Shown here: positions 8,674 through 17,000 of the stretch, in pieces
How positions within the stretch are numbered: the stretch's first letter is position 1
Layout of the letters: each line of letters starts with the position of its first letter
NCBI GenBank assembly: GCA_017695065.1
Contig: JADILZ010000073.1
Location: 1 to 52,812, forward strand
Reading direction: 5' to 3'
From: Candidatus Cryptobacteroides excrementipullorum
Lineage (GTDB): Bacteria > Bacteroidota > Bacteroidia > Bacteroidales > UBA932
DNA: 52,812 nt
The notes under the pieces: generated by a model
The model's database searches: none
The model's input: only the letters and a program-made list of their open reading frames with translations
What the model was told of the DNA's origin: nothing
Made by a program: the position numbers and the translations under genes

Positions 8674-8943
8674 TCATTTGACATATTTCGTGTCATCTAT
8701 TTCGTTTTTTTTATCGGAAATATTGTGATAACCTATACTGGTTTTATCATTGACACGTGTATTTCTTGCTCTCAAACTATAAGTCCCGACTGGCCTACTC
8801 ATGTTCATTTTCGACCTCTGCGTCATCGGGTCATAAATAATCCTGATATCATCCTCCATCGTTTCAATATGAGATGGTCTCGTGCATCCCATAAGCAGCG
8901 GCATTACTGTGCCGGCCTGTGTCCTTGTCTGATTGTAAATCAT
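8674..8943 (-). CDS. Candidate graspetide precursor peptide
   Basis: An 89-codon ORF ending 25 bases before the ATP-grasp ligase. Internal ATGs at codons 14, 29, 46 and 48 are alternative starts; codon 29 (MEDDIRIIYD) gives a natural 61-residue peptide with an acidic first segment. The C-terminal 24 residues (66-89) hold D66, D77, E81, D83, D84 with T68, S69, S76, T85 and several Lys, the side chains that ATP-grasp ligases join. The classical PFFARFL leader and TxRxPSD core of microviridins are absent, and no repeated core motif is visible. Substrate status rests on position and composition, so it is a candidate only. Confidence 0.5.
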   Translation of the reverse strand: MIYNQTRTQAGTVMPLLMGCTRPSHIETMEDDIRIIYDPMTQRSKMNMSRPVGTYSLRARNTRVNDKTSIGYHNISDKKNEIDDTKYVK

Positions 8944-9194
8944 GGCTTTTGTAGAATTAGTTTTGCCGCTGATGCCGCTGCGGCAGTGTTACCAATATGC
9001 AGAAAGCGTGGCACCGAGCCTATTTTAGTAAGCAGGTTCTGGAATACCTCTGGAATAAAATAAGCAGCAGTCCCACGCCCATTCCGAAAACGGATATGAC
9101 GTGAGAGGATGTCCGCCTATTCTCTTCCAGGTGAATTTTCCAGATTCGCTTACGAGAATAAACTTACACTCTCCGTGTTTGTCAATATGTCTTT

Positions 9195-9226
9195 CAAAAT
9201 TAGAAAACATATCTCTAAATGCAAAA
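9195..9226 (-). promoter_or_regulatory. Consensus Bacteroidota promoter of the graspetide-type operon
   Basis: On the minus strand TTTTG (9226-9222) is followed after exactly 19 bases by TAATTTTG (9202-9195). This matches the Bacteroides primary-sigma consensus TTTG-N19-TAnnTTTG in both boxes and in spacing. Transcription would start near 9188-9190 and read into the candidate precursor peptide and the four genes after it. Confidence 0.7.
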
Positions 9227-9301
9227 TTATTCGCCTGATGCCATATCCTGTCCGGGTATAGGACTGCTGCAGGTATTCATAAAGCAAATGTATGACCTGC
9301 C

Positions 9302-9331
9302 TATGCCACACTGTGACATAGGTGTGGCATA
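9302..9331. repeat. Inverted repeat, possible operator or bidirectional terminator
   Basis: Perfect 10-base arms TATGCCACAC (9302-9311) and GTGTGGCATA (9322-9331) separated by a 10-base spacer. It lies upstream of both divergent transcription units. No T-run follows on either strand, so a protein-binding site is more likely than a terminator. The binding protein is unknown. Confidence 0.45.
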
Positions 9332-9479
9332 TTTGGAACCGGTTAATTTCCGATGGCTTGGCGTGGGAACCTATGTCGATTGTACATAATCCCGGAAAAT
9401 TCCGTATATTTACAGACCGGCGAGGGAATCGGTCCTTGATGCCGGCCGGCTGTTTACGGAAATTTCATACGCATAGATT

Positions 9480-10106
9480 ATGGATCTTGACCTGCATCGT
9501 CTGTCCGAACTCCAGTGGATAGTAACCAGAATAGACGGAAAGATAGCCTCTGTGGCCCTTGACTGGAAGCCGCTTGCTTGGCTGTCCTCGAAGATCGCGC
9601 CCTGGCCGTCGGGGAGGATTTCCGACCTTCACTGCACGAAAATCTCTACACAGGAGCTTTTTGAAATATCGGATAAGGCGGCCTGGTCTGACCTTATCCT
9701 TATAGGTACGCCGTTCCAGAAGAAGGTATGGGAGAATCTTTTCTATCTGACTCACAGGCGCCCGTCCGCTGACGGCATGCCGCGGACTCTCGGACAGGAC
9801 GCGGGGAATCCGCCCTGTCTTCTCAGTTATTCAGACTTCGCCCAGATGTGCGGCAGCCGCGCCGGAGTGCGTGCCGTGGCCCATGCGGTCGCTCTGAATC
9901 CGGTTCCTGTCATCATCCCGTGCCACCTGATCATCCCGAAGGAGACTGCAGACCGTATTGAACAGACTGAAAAAGAGGCCGATGCCACCCTTTTCGGGCG
10001 CGACGGCCTCTGTCTTGACACTTCCCTGTATTTCGGAGAGTTCAGCCTCCCCGGCGGCTCCGCCCTCAAACGCGACCTTATCCTCCGCCAGTGCGGGCGT
10101 CCATGA
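9480..10106 (+). CDS. O6-methylguanine-DNA methyltransferase-like protein
   Basis: 208 residues with an Ogt/Ada C-terminal DNA-methyltransferase domain: GTPFQKKVWENL (about 79-90), LSYSDFAQMCGS with the helix-turn-helix, RAVAHAVALNPVPVIIPCH and the acceptor Cys in IPCHLIIP. It would repair alkylated guanine by moving the alkyl group to this Cys. Two oddities: the usual PCHR is PCHL, and about 20 residues (RRPSADGMP to AGNPP) are inserted between the VW helix and the SY motif. The N-terminal part is weakly conserved, as is normal. The start is the only ATG near the domain edge. Activity is likely but the Arg loss leaves doubt. Confidence 0.75.
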   Translation: MDLDLHRLSELQWIVTRIDGKIASVALDWKPLAWLSSKIAPWPSGRISDLHCTKISTQELFEISDKAAWSDLILIGTPFQKKVWENLFYLTHRRPSADGMPRTLGQDAGNPPCLLSYSDFAQMCGSRAGVRAVAHAVALNPVPVIIPCHLIIPKETADRIEQTEKEADATLFGRDGLCLDTSLYFGEFSLPGGSALKRDLILRQCGRP

Positions 10107-10117
10107 GTGCGGGCGAA

Positions 10118-10639
10118 TCAGATCTTGGTACACACATAAGTATCGAAATCGACGACTGGAGGGTAACTTCCTTGTTGCCTTACAGTCTTTATGAAATTGA
10201 CGGCATCATCTTTCGAAATGACTCCACGATGTATCCCGTAAAATAGAAAATCATTGGTAGTCAGGTATGTGATGCCATGTTCGTCACAATATGATGTGAC
10301 ATCTTTCGTGTTGCTGCTGCCCACTACATCATGGTTGTAGCGGCAGTACACCATACAGGCGCTTTCTCCTCTACCTAATGCCATACGGGATGTGAGCCTG
10401 AGAAACTCTTTCCTCTGTTCAGGGCTTGTGCCGAACTTCTCTTCCTTGATATTTTTGAGGAATGCTATCTGGTTGTCAAGCTGGGTCAGGACAGGTCGTA
10501 GAATCTCGTCTTTGACTATGTCAAGTACTATAAACTGGTATTCAGGCAGTATGTCCGGCAACAGATGGAGCATCCCTCCTTTTGCAAAATGGATTATTAC
10601 ATCCGCATCCAGGACAATTTTAGTTTTGTTTACTGCCAT
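10118..10639 (-). CDS. PIN-domain nuclease-like protein (toxin-like)
   Basis: 173 residues with a PIN layout: LDADV with Asp11 and Asp13, Glu92 in GRGESACMVY, Asp113 in NTKDV and Asp130 in TTNDFL. These are the acidic residues that bind Mg2+ or Mn2+ in PIN ribonucleases. The start codon lies inside the preceding ImmA/IrrE gene (20-base overlap), so translation is coupled. XRE regulator, COG2856 protease and PIN genes recur together and have been predicted to act as toxin-antitoxin-like modules; here no separate small antitoxin is present. RNase activity is inferred. Confidence 0.75.
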   Translation of the reverse strand: MAVNKTKIVLDADVIIHFAKGGMLHLLPDILPEYQFIVLDIVKDEILRPVLTQLDNQIAFLKNIKEEKFGTSPEQRKEFLRLTSRMALGRGESACMVYCRYNHDVVGSSNTKDVTSYCDEHGITYLTTNDFLFYGIHRGVISKDDAVNFIKTVRQQGSYPPVVDFDTYVCTKI

Positions 10640-11330
10640 TTGAAATCATGTTGAGCAGTTCCACATAATGTCCTTCCGAGATTTTGCCCTGTTCGAACAG
10701 GAGTCTCGCTTTTTCTCCGAAATCGCTTATCACCACACCCTCGTTGCCGGGTTCGTATAAAGCCAGGTCGTATCCGTATTCCCGCGCGGATTCCTTTACG
10801 GGTATGGAGCGTATTTCATTGAGGCTTTTCTCTGTAAGCAACCCGATTTCTTTCAGGCGCAGCAGAAGGTTGATCCTGGACACTTCATACATCTGCTCTA
10901 TCCTCAGGACAGTAGGCAGTGATATTCTTTTATCCATAGCCTCCTCTGGACTGACCATAGACAGCAGCCCTTCTTTCGGCAGAAGCAGGGCGGATGCGAA
11001 CATATTCGCATCTTTTTCTGTCCCTGTCGCGATGCCTCCGCACATATGTGGTGTAGGGGATTCGTCATAAAACAGGTGGTACAGCTCGTGGGCGATGGTG
11101 AAATGCTGGCGGCCACGGGTACTGTTGCTGTTTATCATCATGAACATCTTGCCGCTTTTCGACTTGCAGCTGATCCCGTAGGAATCTTCTGACAGCGGAC
11201 GGTACATGGCTGTTATATTCAATTTCCTCAGAAGGGTCTTTGCACTGATAGGTTCAGTAAGGCTTATCCCTATCTGTGAACGGAATATGCTTGCCAGTGT
11301 TTCTGCTTTCTGTACTGAGAGTCTTTTCAT
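10620..11330 (-). CDS. ImmA/IrrE-family metallopeptidase (COG2856)
   Basis: 236 residues from the ATG at 11330, chosen because it forms an ATGA overlap with the stop of the XRE gene; a start at 11375 would overlap by 49 bases. The zinc site is HELYH (about 81-85) with a downstream Glu in EKDANMFASALLLP (about 105). ImmA-type proteases cleave an XRE-family repressor when a signal arrives. Sitting between its presumed XRE substrate and a PIN protein, it probably controls derepression of the operon. The C-terminal 100 residues (EYGYDLALYEPGNEG and on) may be a sensor or partner-binding part. Confidence 0.85.
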   Translation of the reverse strand: MKRLSVQKAETLASIFRSQIGISLTEPISAKTLLRKLNITAMYRPLSEDSYGISCKSKSGKMFMMINSNSTRGRQHFTIAHELYHLFYDESPTPHMCGGIATGTEKDANMFASALLLPKEGLLSMVSPEEAMDKRISLPTVLRIEQMYEVSRINLLLRLKEIGLLTEKSLNEIRSIPVKESAREYGYDLALYEPGNEGVVISDFGEKARLLFEQGKISEGHYVELLNMISNGSKQN

Positions 11331-11668
11331 TTCCTGATAAGCATATCCATTTTCAGATAATTCTTCACGACGCATTTGAATGCGGCTATCTGCTTCATGT
11401 CCTCTGCTGAGAGACTGTCAGCCCTGAATGCCGTAGCAAGCATATTTTCAACGACACTTCTGTCCTCTTCATACATCAGGTATGCGTCACAGCCGTACAG
11501 GTCGGCCAGTTTTTCCATGAAAACGAGCGGCAGTTCCCTGTCTCCGGTCTCGTAATTGGAATAGGCAGATCTTCCTATCCCGAGAAAGGAAGCGACATTT
11601 TCCTGTGTGAAACCGCTCGCCTCTCTCATCATCTTTATATTCTTTGCGATTATTTCTCTCTCTTCCAT
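11327..11668 (-). CDS. XRE-family repressor of the ImmA/PIN module
   Basis: 113 residues. A helix-turn-helix (about 8-62) reads NIKMMREASGFTQENVASFL, then GIGRSAYSNYETG and LPLVFMEKLADLYG, classic for XRE repressors. The C-terminal 50 residues are helical and likely mediate dimerisation or contact the protease. First gene of the three-gene operon. A near-perfect palindrome with 21-23-base arms at 11680-11739, overlapping a TATTTTTG -7 box, lies directly upstream and is the obvious operator for autorepression. Confidence 0.85.
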   Translation of the reverse strand: MEEREIIAKNIKMMREASGFTQENVASFLGIGRSAYSNYETGDRELPLVFMEKLADLYGCDAYLMYEEDRSVVENMLATAFRADSLSAEDMKQIAAFKCVVKNYLKMDMLIRK

Positions 11669-11679
11669 AAGGACAATTG

Positions 11680-11739
11680 CATTTTCCGTGGCAAAAATAC
11701 TGATATTTTCTGAATAAACAGTATTTTGCCACGGAAATG
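11680..11739. promoter_or_regulatory. Long palindrome at the XRE operon promoter
   Basis: Left arm 11680-11702 and right arm 11719-11739 are inverted copies (core TTCCGTGGCAAAA / TTTTGCCACGGAA and CAGTA / TACTG) apart from two single-base length differences, with a 16-base A/T-rich centre. On the minus strand TATTTTTG (11699-11692) lies within one arm and fits a -7 box, 24 bases from the XRE start. An operator for the XRE dimer is the simplest reading; it could also act as a hairpin for the SIMPL gene ending at 11764. Confidence 0.65.
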
Positions 11740-11763
11740 AAAACCTCTTGTCCGGCTGCGCCG

Positions 11764-12471
11764 TTATTTCTTCAGATAGTACGTCACAGAAGTGACTACA
11801 CGTACTTTCTTGATATTAGGGGTGTTGCTGTCGCGGTTCTCGATAGTGAATGTACCCTGGTTGGCTGTCTTGATCTTGCCCAGGCGGCTTCCTGAGTCCT
11901 TGGCGAATTTCTCTCCTACTTCACGTGCATTCTTTGTGGCCTCTTCTATCATCGCAGGCTTGATGTCGTTAAGACCCTCGAACTTGAACTCCACAGGGTT
12001 GCTCCATGCATTCTCCGATCCTACCACGATTCCTTTCTTGAGCAGTTCGGTCTGTCTGTTCATCAGGTCCATGACCGTATCCACATTCCCTGTGCATACT
12101 GTCACCACATTGGTGCTGAGATAGCGGAAAGTGCGGTCATTGTTACCGTACTCCTGGGCGTATTTGTCTGAAATGACAGGTACGGAGACAGTTATCTCGG
12201 CATCCTGTATCCCTCCGTCCGTGAGGAATTTCTTGATTGTGGCAGTCTTCTGGCTTATCTCCGCGTAGACGGTGCTGATGTCATTCCCCACCACCTTGAA
12301 CACCAGAGGCCAGATGACCTTGTCCGCAGGGACTTCCTTTTCACATAGACCTTTCACGGTCACTATCCTGTCGAAAGACCTGAAGTCTTTCACTGCCTTT
12401 GGAAGCATTGCTCCCAGAAATATCAGGCCGATCATTATGAAGAGACCTGAGAAGAATTTACCTCTGTCCAT
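11764..12471 (-). CDS. SIMPL-domain (DUF541) protein with N-terminal anchor
   Basis: 235 residues. One N-terminal hydrophobic segment (about 7-24) anchors or exports the protein; the rest is a SIMPL domain: VTVKGLCEKEVPADKVIWPLVFK at the start, a central VVTVCTGNVDTVMDLM block, a helical NAREVGEKFAKDSGSRLGKI block near residue 190 and a C-terminal beta strand VRVVTSVTYYLKK. SIMPL proteins are periplasmic or surface proteins of unclear function, some linked to oxidative stress or signalling. It stands alone between the XRE module and the efflux operon, which ends 127 bases away. Confidence 0.8.
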   Translation of the reverse strand: MDRGKFFSGLFIMIGLIFLGAMLPKAVKDFRSFDRIVTVKGLCEKEVPADKVIWPLVFKVVGNDISTVYAEISQKTATIKKFLTDGGIQDAEITVSVPVISDKYAQEYGNNDRTFRYLSTNVVTVCTGNVDTVMDLMNRQTELLKKGIVVGSENAWSNPVEFKFEGLNDIKPAMIEEATKNAREVGEKFAKDSGSRLGKIKTANQGTFTIENRDSNTPNIKKVRVVTSVTYYLKK

Positions 12472-12597
12472 GACAAAAAATTTTAAATGGAACTGCCAAT
12501 ATAGCGTTTTTTAACATCAGTTCGTTGAATTATGTCACATTCACGTTTTTTTGCTGATTTCCCATACTATCTCGCGGTGCCGGCCGCCGACCTGCTG

Positions 12598-14076
12598 TCA
12601 CTGTGCTGTCTCCCCGGACTCTTTTGCTGCGGTGAAGCCTGCCTTTCCGAGGTACTCCTGCAGGGTCGTGCGGTAGGATATGCACTGGTCTATGTACTCG
12701 TCGGAGCACTGCTGCAGCTGTGTCTGTGCCTGGAGAAGGTCGGACAGCGGAGACATCCCTGCCTTGTAGTAGGCTTCAAGCTGCCTGACACTCGCCCGTG
12801 CGGTCTCCACGCTTTCCTTTGCCACCTGGAGCTGGTCCCAGGATGCGGTGAGGTCCATCCACAACTTTCGCACCTGGAGGATGATCTGGGCATTGAGGTA
12901 GTCCCTCTCGTTTTCAGCCATCTCTATCTGGTAGTCATACCTCTGGATTCTCCTCGCGGTCTTGCCCCAGTCCGAAATCGGTATCTGTACGGTGGCGAAT
13001 ACTGCCCCGTTCATCTGCCCCTTGTCTATGAGGTTGCCGTACCCGTACGCCGCTCCGACACCTATCTGCGGCATGGCCTCGCCGACAGTCATCTTCTTCT
13101 CTATCTTCTTTGACCTTACTGACAGGTCCAGGAGCTGTGTCTCAGCCTGCCCGGCCGCTATTTCCTCTTCCGGCCTGTAGCAGGATTCCGGCGCTTCCAG
13201 TTCTTCCAGCCTGTCGGAGAGGATAATGTCGTCAATGTAAGGGATGGAGTCGTTCCGGATTGTGCTGTAAGGGTTGTACGGCTGGCCTATTGAGTTGAAC
13301 AGATTCATCTTGGCGAGCCTTATCCCGTTCTTAGCCTGTATTTTGCCGGAACGAATCCTGTTTTTCTGCAGCTTCACCTGAAGAAGGTCGTTCTCTGTGG
13401 CAAGCCCTGCGGATACAGCTGCGTGCACATCCCTGTAGAGTGTGTCCACGAGGCTCTGCATCTGTTCCAGGGTACGCATCTTCTCCTCCAGGGACACTAC
13501 CTGCCAGTAACCTTTCTCCACATCTTCCGATGTCGTCCTCAGGCTGATCTCATGCTTGAGCCTTGCCGCTTCCAGTCCGAGTGCCGCAAGCTTGTTCCCG
13601 TTCACTATCCTGCCTCCGGCGAATACGGGCTGGATGGCCGATACCGTAGCGCTTACCCCGTGCTTCAGGGTGGAATATACGGGATCGAACCCCATCTCGC
13701 CTCCGAGGCCGGCAAGGATGGATTCAAGGTTGTTGCTGAAATCATTTGTCCCGAAAATATCCCTTACCCCTATTTCCAGAAGGGGGTCGAATGCGTGGAA
13801 TACGAACGCATTGACGGACACTTTCGGGAAATATTCGGCGACGGCTTCTCTTTTCCTGGCCTGTGCGGCAAGTATGTCAAGGCTTGAATTAAGGACATAC
13901 GGGTTGTTTTCCAGGGCCATTTCCTGGCACTCCCGGAGGCTTATCTCTGTCTTCGGACCCCTGTCCTGTGCCGCGGCGGACAGTCCCGGGGCGGCTGCCA
14001 GGAAAATGAGAAGAGCCGCGTATGTTGCACTGTGGCGGGCACAGGCTCTGCCGTGTGTGTTGACTTTAGTTTTCAT
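12598..14076 (-). CDS. TolC-family outer membrane efflux channel
   Basis: 492 residues with a signal peptide (hydrophobic part about 20-36) and two repeats of long helices typical of TolC (for example AAVSAGLATENDLLQVKLQKNR and EAYYKAGMSPLSDLLQAQTQLQQ). It forms the outer-membrane exit duct of a tripartite pump. The start overlaps the stop of the RND permease by 11 bases. Last gene of the tetR-lipoprotein-adaptor-RND-tolC operon. Confidence 0.9.
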   Translation of the reverse strand: MKTKVNTHGRACARHSATYAALLIFLAAAPGLSAAAQDRGPKTEISLRECQEMALENNPYVLNSSLDILAAQARKREAVAEYFPKVSVNAFVFHAFDPLLEIGVRDIFGTNDFSNNLESILAGLGGEMGFDPVYSTLKHGVSATVSAIQPVFAGGRIVNGNKLAALGLEAARLKHEISLRTTSEDVEKGYWQVVSLEEKMRTLEQMQSLVDTLYRDVHAAVSAGLATENDLLQVKLQKNRIRSGKIQAKNGIRLAKMNLFNSIGQPYNPYSTIRNDSIPYIDDIILSDRLEELEAPESCYRPEEEIAAGQAETQLLDLSVRSKKIEKKMTVGEAMPQIGVGAAYGYGNLIDKGQMNGAVFATVQIPISDWGKTARRIQRYDYQIEMAENERDYLNAQIILQVRKLWMDLTASWDQLQVAKESVETARASVRQLEAYYKAGMSPLSDLLQAQTQLQQCSDEYIDQCISYRTTLQEYLGKAGFTAAKESGETAQ

Positions 14077-17000
14077 CTGCTGCTACCTCCACTTTTTTAG
14101 CTTTTCTGAACACCTGCCAGTAGGATACAGGCATTATAAGCACGATAAGGACGATGGAGAGCATGGTCCCGAAGCATATCACCACTCCCATAGGCATCCA
14201 CAGCGCGTCTCCGCTTATTATCATCGGAAGGACACCGAGCGCGGTAGTGCAGGATGTGAGGAAGATAGGCCTCATTCTCCTTTTCCCTGCCTCGATGGAG
14301 GCTTCCTTTACATCCCATCCTTTTTCAAACCGCAGGTATTCCGCGTATTCGAACATCAGTATCCCGTTCCTGACGATTATCCCCATCAGGCTGACAAGTC
14401 CCAGGACCGAGGTCAGTCCGAAGTCCAGCTTGAACAGCCACAGCCCGAGGAATCCTCCGAAGAAGCACAGTGTGCTCAGTATCATGGTCAGCACTGCGAT
14501 GGACACTTTCTTGAAGTGCACCAGGAGGAAGAAGAACAGGATGGCTACCGCGCACAGGAACGTGGCCGTGATTTCCGGGGCCACTTCCCCGTTCATGGAA
14601 GATAGTCCGCCGTATGTGATTGCCACCCCTTCAGGTAGTCCGGGCTTGATTTCCTTCTCCACAAACCGTTTCACTTTCTTCATGACAACAGGCTGGCTGT
14701 AGCCGAACTTCATGTCGGCCCCTACCGTTATTGATTCTTCCCCGCTTATCCTCGCATGTGTGTCCGGGCCCCATCCCGGTTCCACATCAGCTACCTGTCT
14801 CAACGGTACGGACACTCCTGGTATCCTGGTGGCTATCATCTGGTTGCCTATGATGTCATAGTCCATACCCTTTCCTACATCCATACTGTACAGGTTTACA
14901 GGTATCTGTTCGTCGCCTTCCCATACAGATGCTATCGGAAGCCCGTCGAATGTGCCTGCAAGCGCCATCGAGAGCAGGCTGCGGTTTATCCCGAGCCTTG
15001 CCGCCTCATCCGGGTCGAGGTCCACGTTCACGAACGAGGCCATGCCCTCGCAGTCGCTGTGTATCCACTGGAGCTGGTCGTCAAGGGTGTACATGAAATG
15101 CTTTATGCTGTCGGCTATCGGCTGCAGTGTATAGAAGTCACCTCCCTTGACAGTCACTTCGACAGGGGCTGATACCGCCTGATAGTCCATCTGCTTGAAT
15201 CGAACAAGAGCGTTGTGGAAGTAATGCTGGTATCTGGTACCGTAGTCCTTGAGTACTTCCTCTGTAGCCTTCACCGATTCCGTGTTCACGATGAACTGTG
15301 CGAAGTCAGGGGAAGGCGTCTGAGGGGCGTATGTGGCATGGAATCTCGGCGAGCTGTTCCCCATGAATGCTGTCACTGACTTTATCCTGCTGTCATTCAG
15401 AAGGATGTGCTGCAGCGAGTCACTCACTTCCCTGGTCTTGTCCAGCCCGGAACCGCTCTCGAGGTATATCTCTACCACGAAACTTTCCCTTGCGGCCTTC
15501 GGCATCATCTGGATGTTTGTCTGTGAGAACATGATGACTCCAAGACCTATGGCCACGACCCCGGCGGCGATGGTGAGTCTCGGATGTCTGAAACATGCCG
15601 CCTCCATCTTCTCGTACCCTTTCTGCATGGCGTTGAAGAACTTCTTCTGCCCTCTGGCCAGGATTCCCTTGTCCTGGCTCTTTGCGCTGCCTATGAACCG
15701 CACTTCAAGGGATGGCACAACGAAGACGGCATAGGCGAGCGAGGCTCCGAGCGATATGGCTATCACCCACGGGAATGTCGTCACGAAATCTCCAAGATAC
15801 CCTGTGATCAGCGCTTTGGCAGGGAATGTCATCACGCTTATGGCGAATGTGGCCGTGAACATAGGGAAAAACAGCTCCTTCATGCTGGCACATGCGGCAT
15901 CTATCCTTGACATGCCGCGCCCGAGCTTGTCCATATACCCGTCCATGGTTATGATGGAGTCGTCCACTATCATTCCGAGGACCACTATGAGCGCAGCCAG
16001 CGAAACAGTGTTGAGGTCTATCCCGGCGATGAACATCACCGCCAGAGCCACAGCCGTGCACACAGGCACTCCTGAACTTGCTATCAGGGCAGACTTCATA
16101 GGGAAGAGCATCAGCATCACCAGGATGACCACCAGCATGGAGATCACCAGATCCCTAAGGAATGAAAGGACGGACACCCCGACCACTTTCGGCTGGTCGG
16201 TTATCTTGCTAAGGTTCACGCTGTCCGGAAGTCCTTTCTCAAATTCGTCCAGGACGGCGTCCACTTCACGCCCGAATGCCACGATATTGTTGTCAGGACG
16301 CATTTCCACCGACAGGATGAGGGCGGTGTTCCCGTTGTAGTCCACGATGGACGAAGGATCCCTGTACCTCCTTTCCACAGTGGCCACATCCTTGAGCCTG
16401 ACAATGTTCCCGTCAGGATCGGAGTATATTATCCTTTCCGCTATCTCCTGCTCGGAGGCCACTGTGTTGAGGACGTGTATGTGTGAGGATGTATAGTCCG
16501 TGTCGAAATCCCCGCTTGCCACCTGCATTCCGGATGTGGTATAGTCAAGCATCAGTGCGGAAGGGCTGATCCCGTATGCTGACAGCCTGTCCATGTCCAC
16601 ATGAACGGCTATCTCCTCGTCCTGTGTGCCTATTATCTTCACGGCAGCCATGTCCGGAATCCTCCTCAGCCTTGTACTGAGGTCTTCCGCGTATTCTTTC
16701 ATCTCGGAATAGCCCTTGTCTTCCGACTCTATTGCGATGAGCATGGAGGAGACGGCGCTGAAGTCATCCACCACTGCCACGGCGAGCACTCCGGGAGGGA
16801 GGGTCTGTTTCGCCGCCTCCAGCTTCAGCTTGATTTTGGACCATACCTCGTTCTTGGTCTTTGCCGGGGTCGAGAGGTCGGTGTATATGTAGCACAGCCC
16901 GTCCTTGGAGTAGGATTTGGTGTTGTCCCTGCTGATCTCTGAGAATGAGAACAGCACTTCTTCCAGCGGCTTTGCAAGCTGCTCCTCCACCTCTTCCGCG

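Larger units (their letters stand above)
8944..9479. other. Intergenic region between the graspetide-type operon and the alkyltransferase-like gene
   Basis: 536 bases without a convincing gene. It holds a consensus minus-strand promoter at 9195-9226, which would give a leader of roughly 245 bases before the first possible precursor start at 8943, and a 10-bp-arm inverted repeat at 9302-9331. A 61-codon ORF on the minus strand (9025-9210) starts upstream of the predicted transcription start and is therefore doubtful. No tRNA or other RNA gene is recognisable. The long leader could carry regulatory structure that I cannot resolve by eye. Confidence 0.6.

Noticed and set aside
9025..9210. 61-codon minus-strand ORF upstream of the graspetide-type operon
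   Set aside because: Its start lies upstream of the predicted transcription start and the consensus promoter sits inside its first codons; no recognisable motif.
11680..11739. Long palindrome as an attachment site or CRISPR-like repeat
   Set aside because: Only one copy, no adjacent integrase, and its position over the XRE promoter explains it better.
12540..12597. Terminator after the tolC gene
   Set aside because: G/C-rich bases can form a weak hairpin, but no T-run follows at the right distance.
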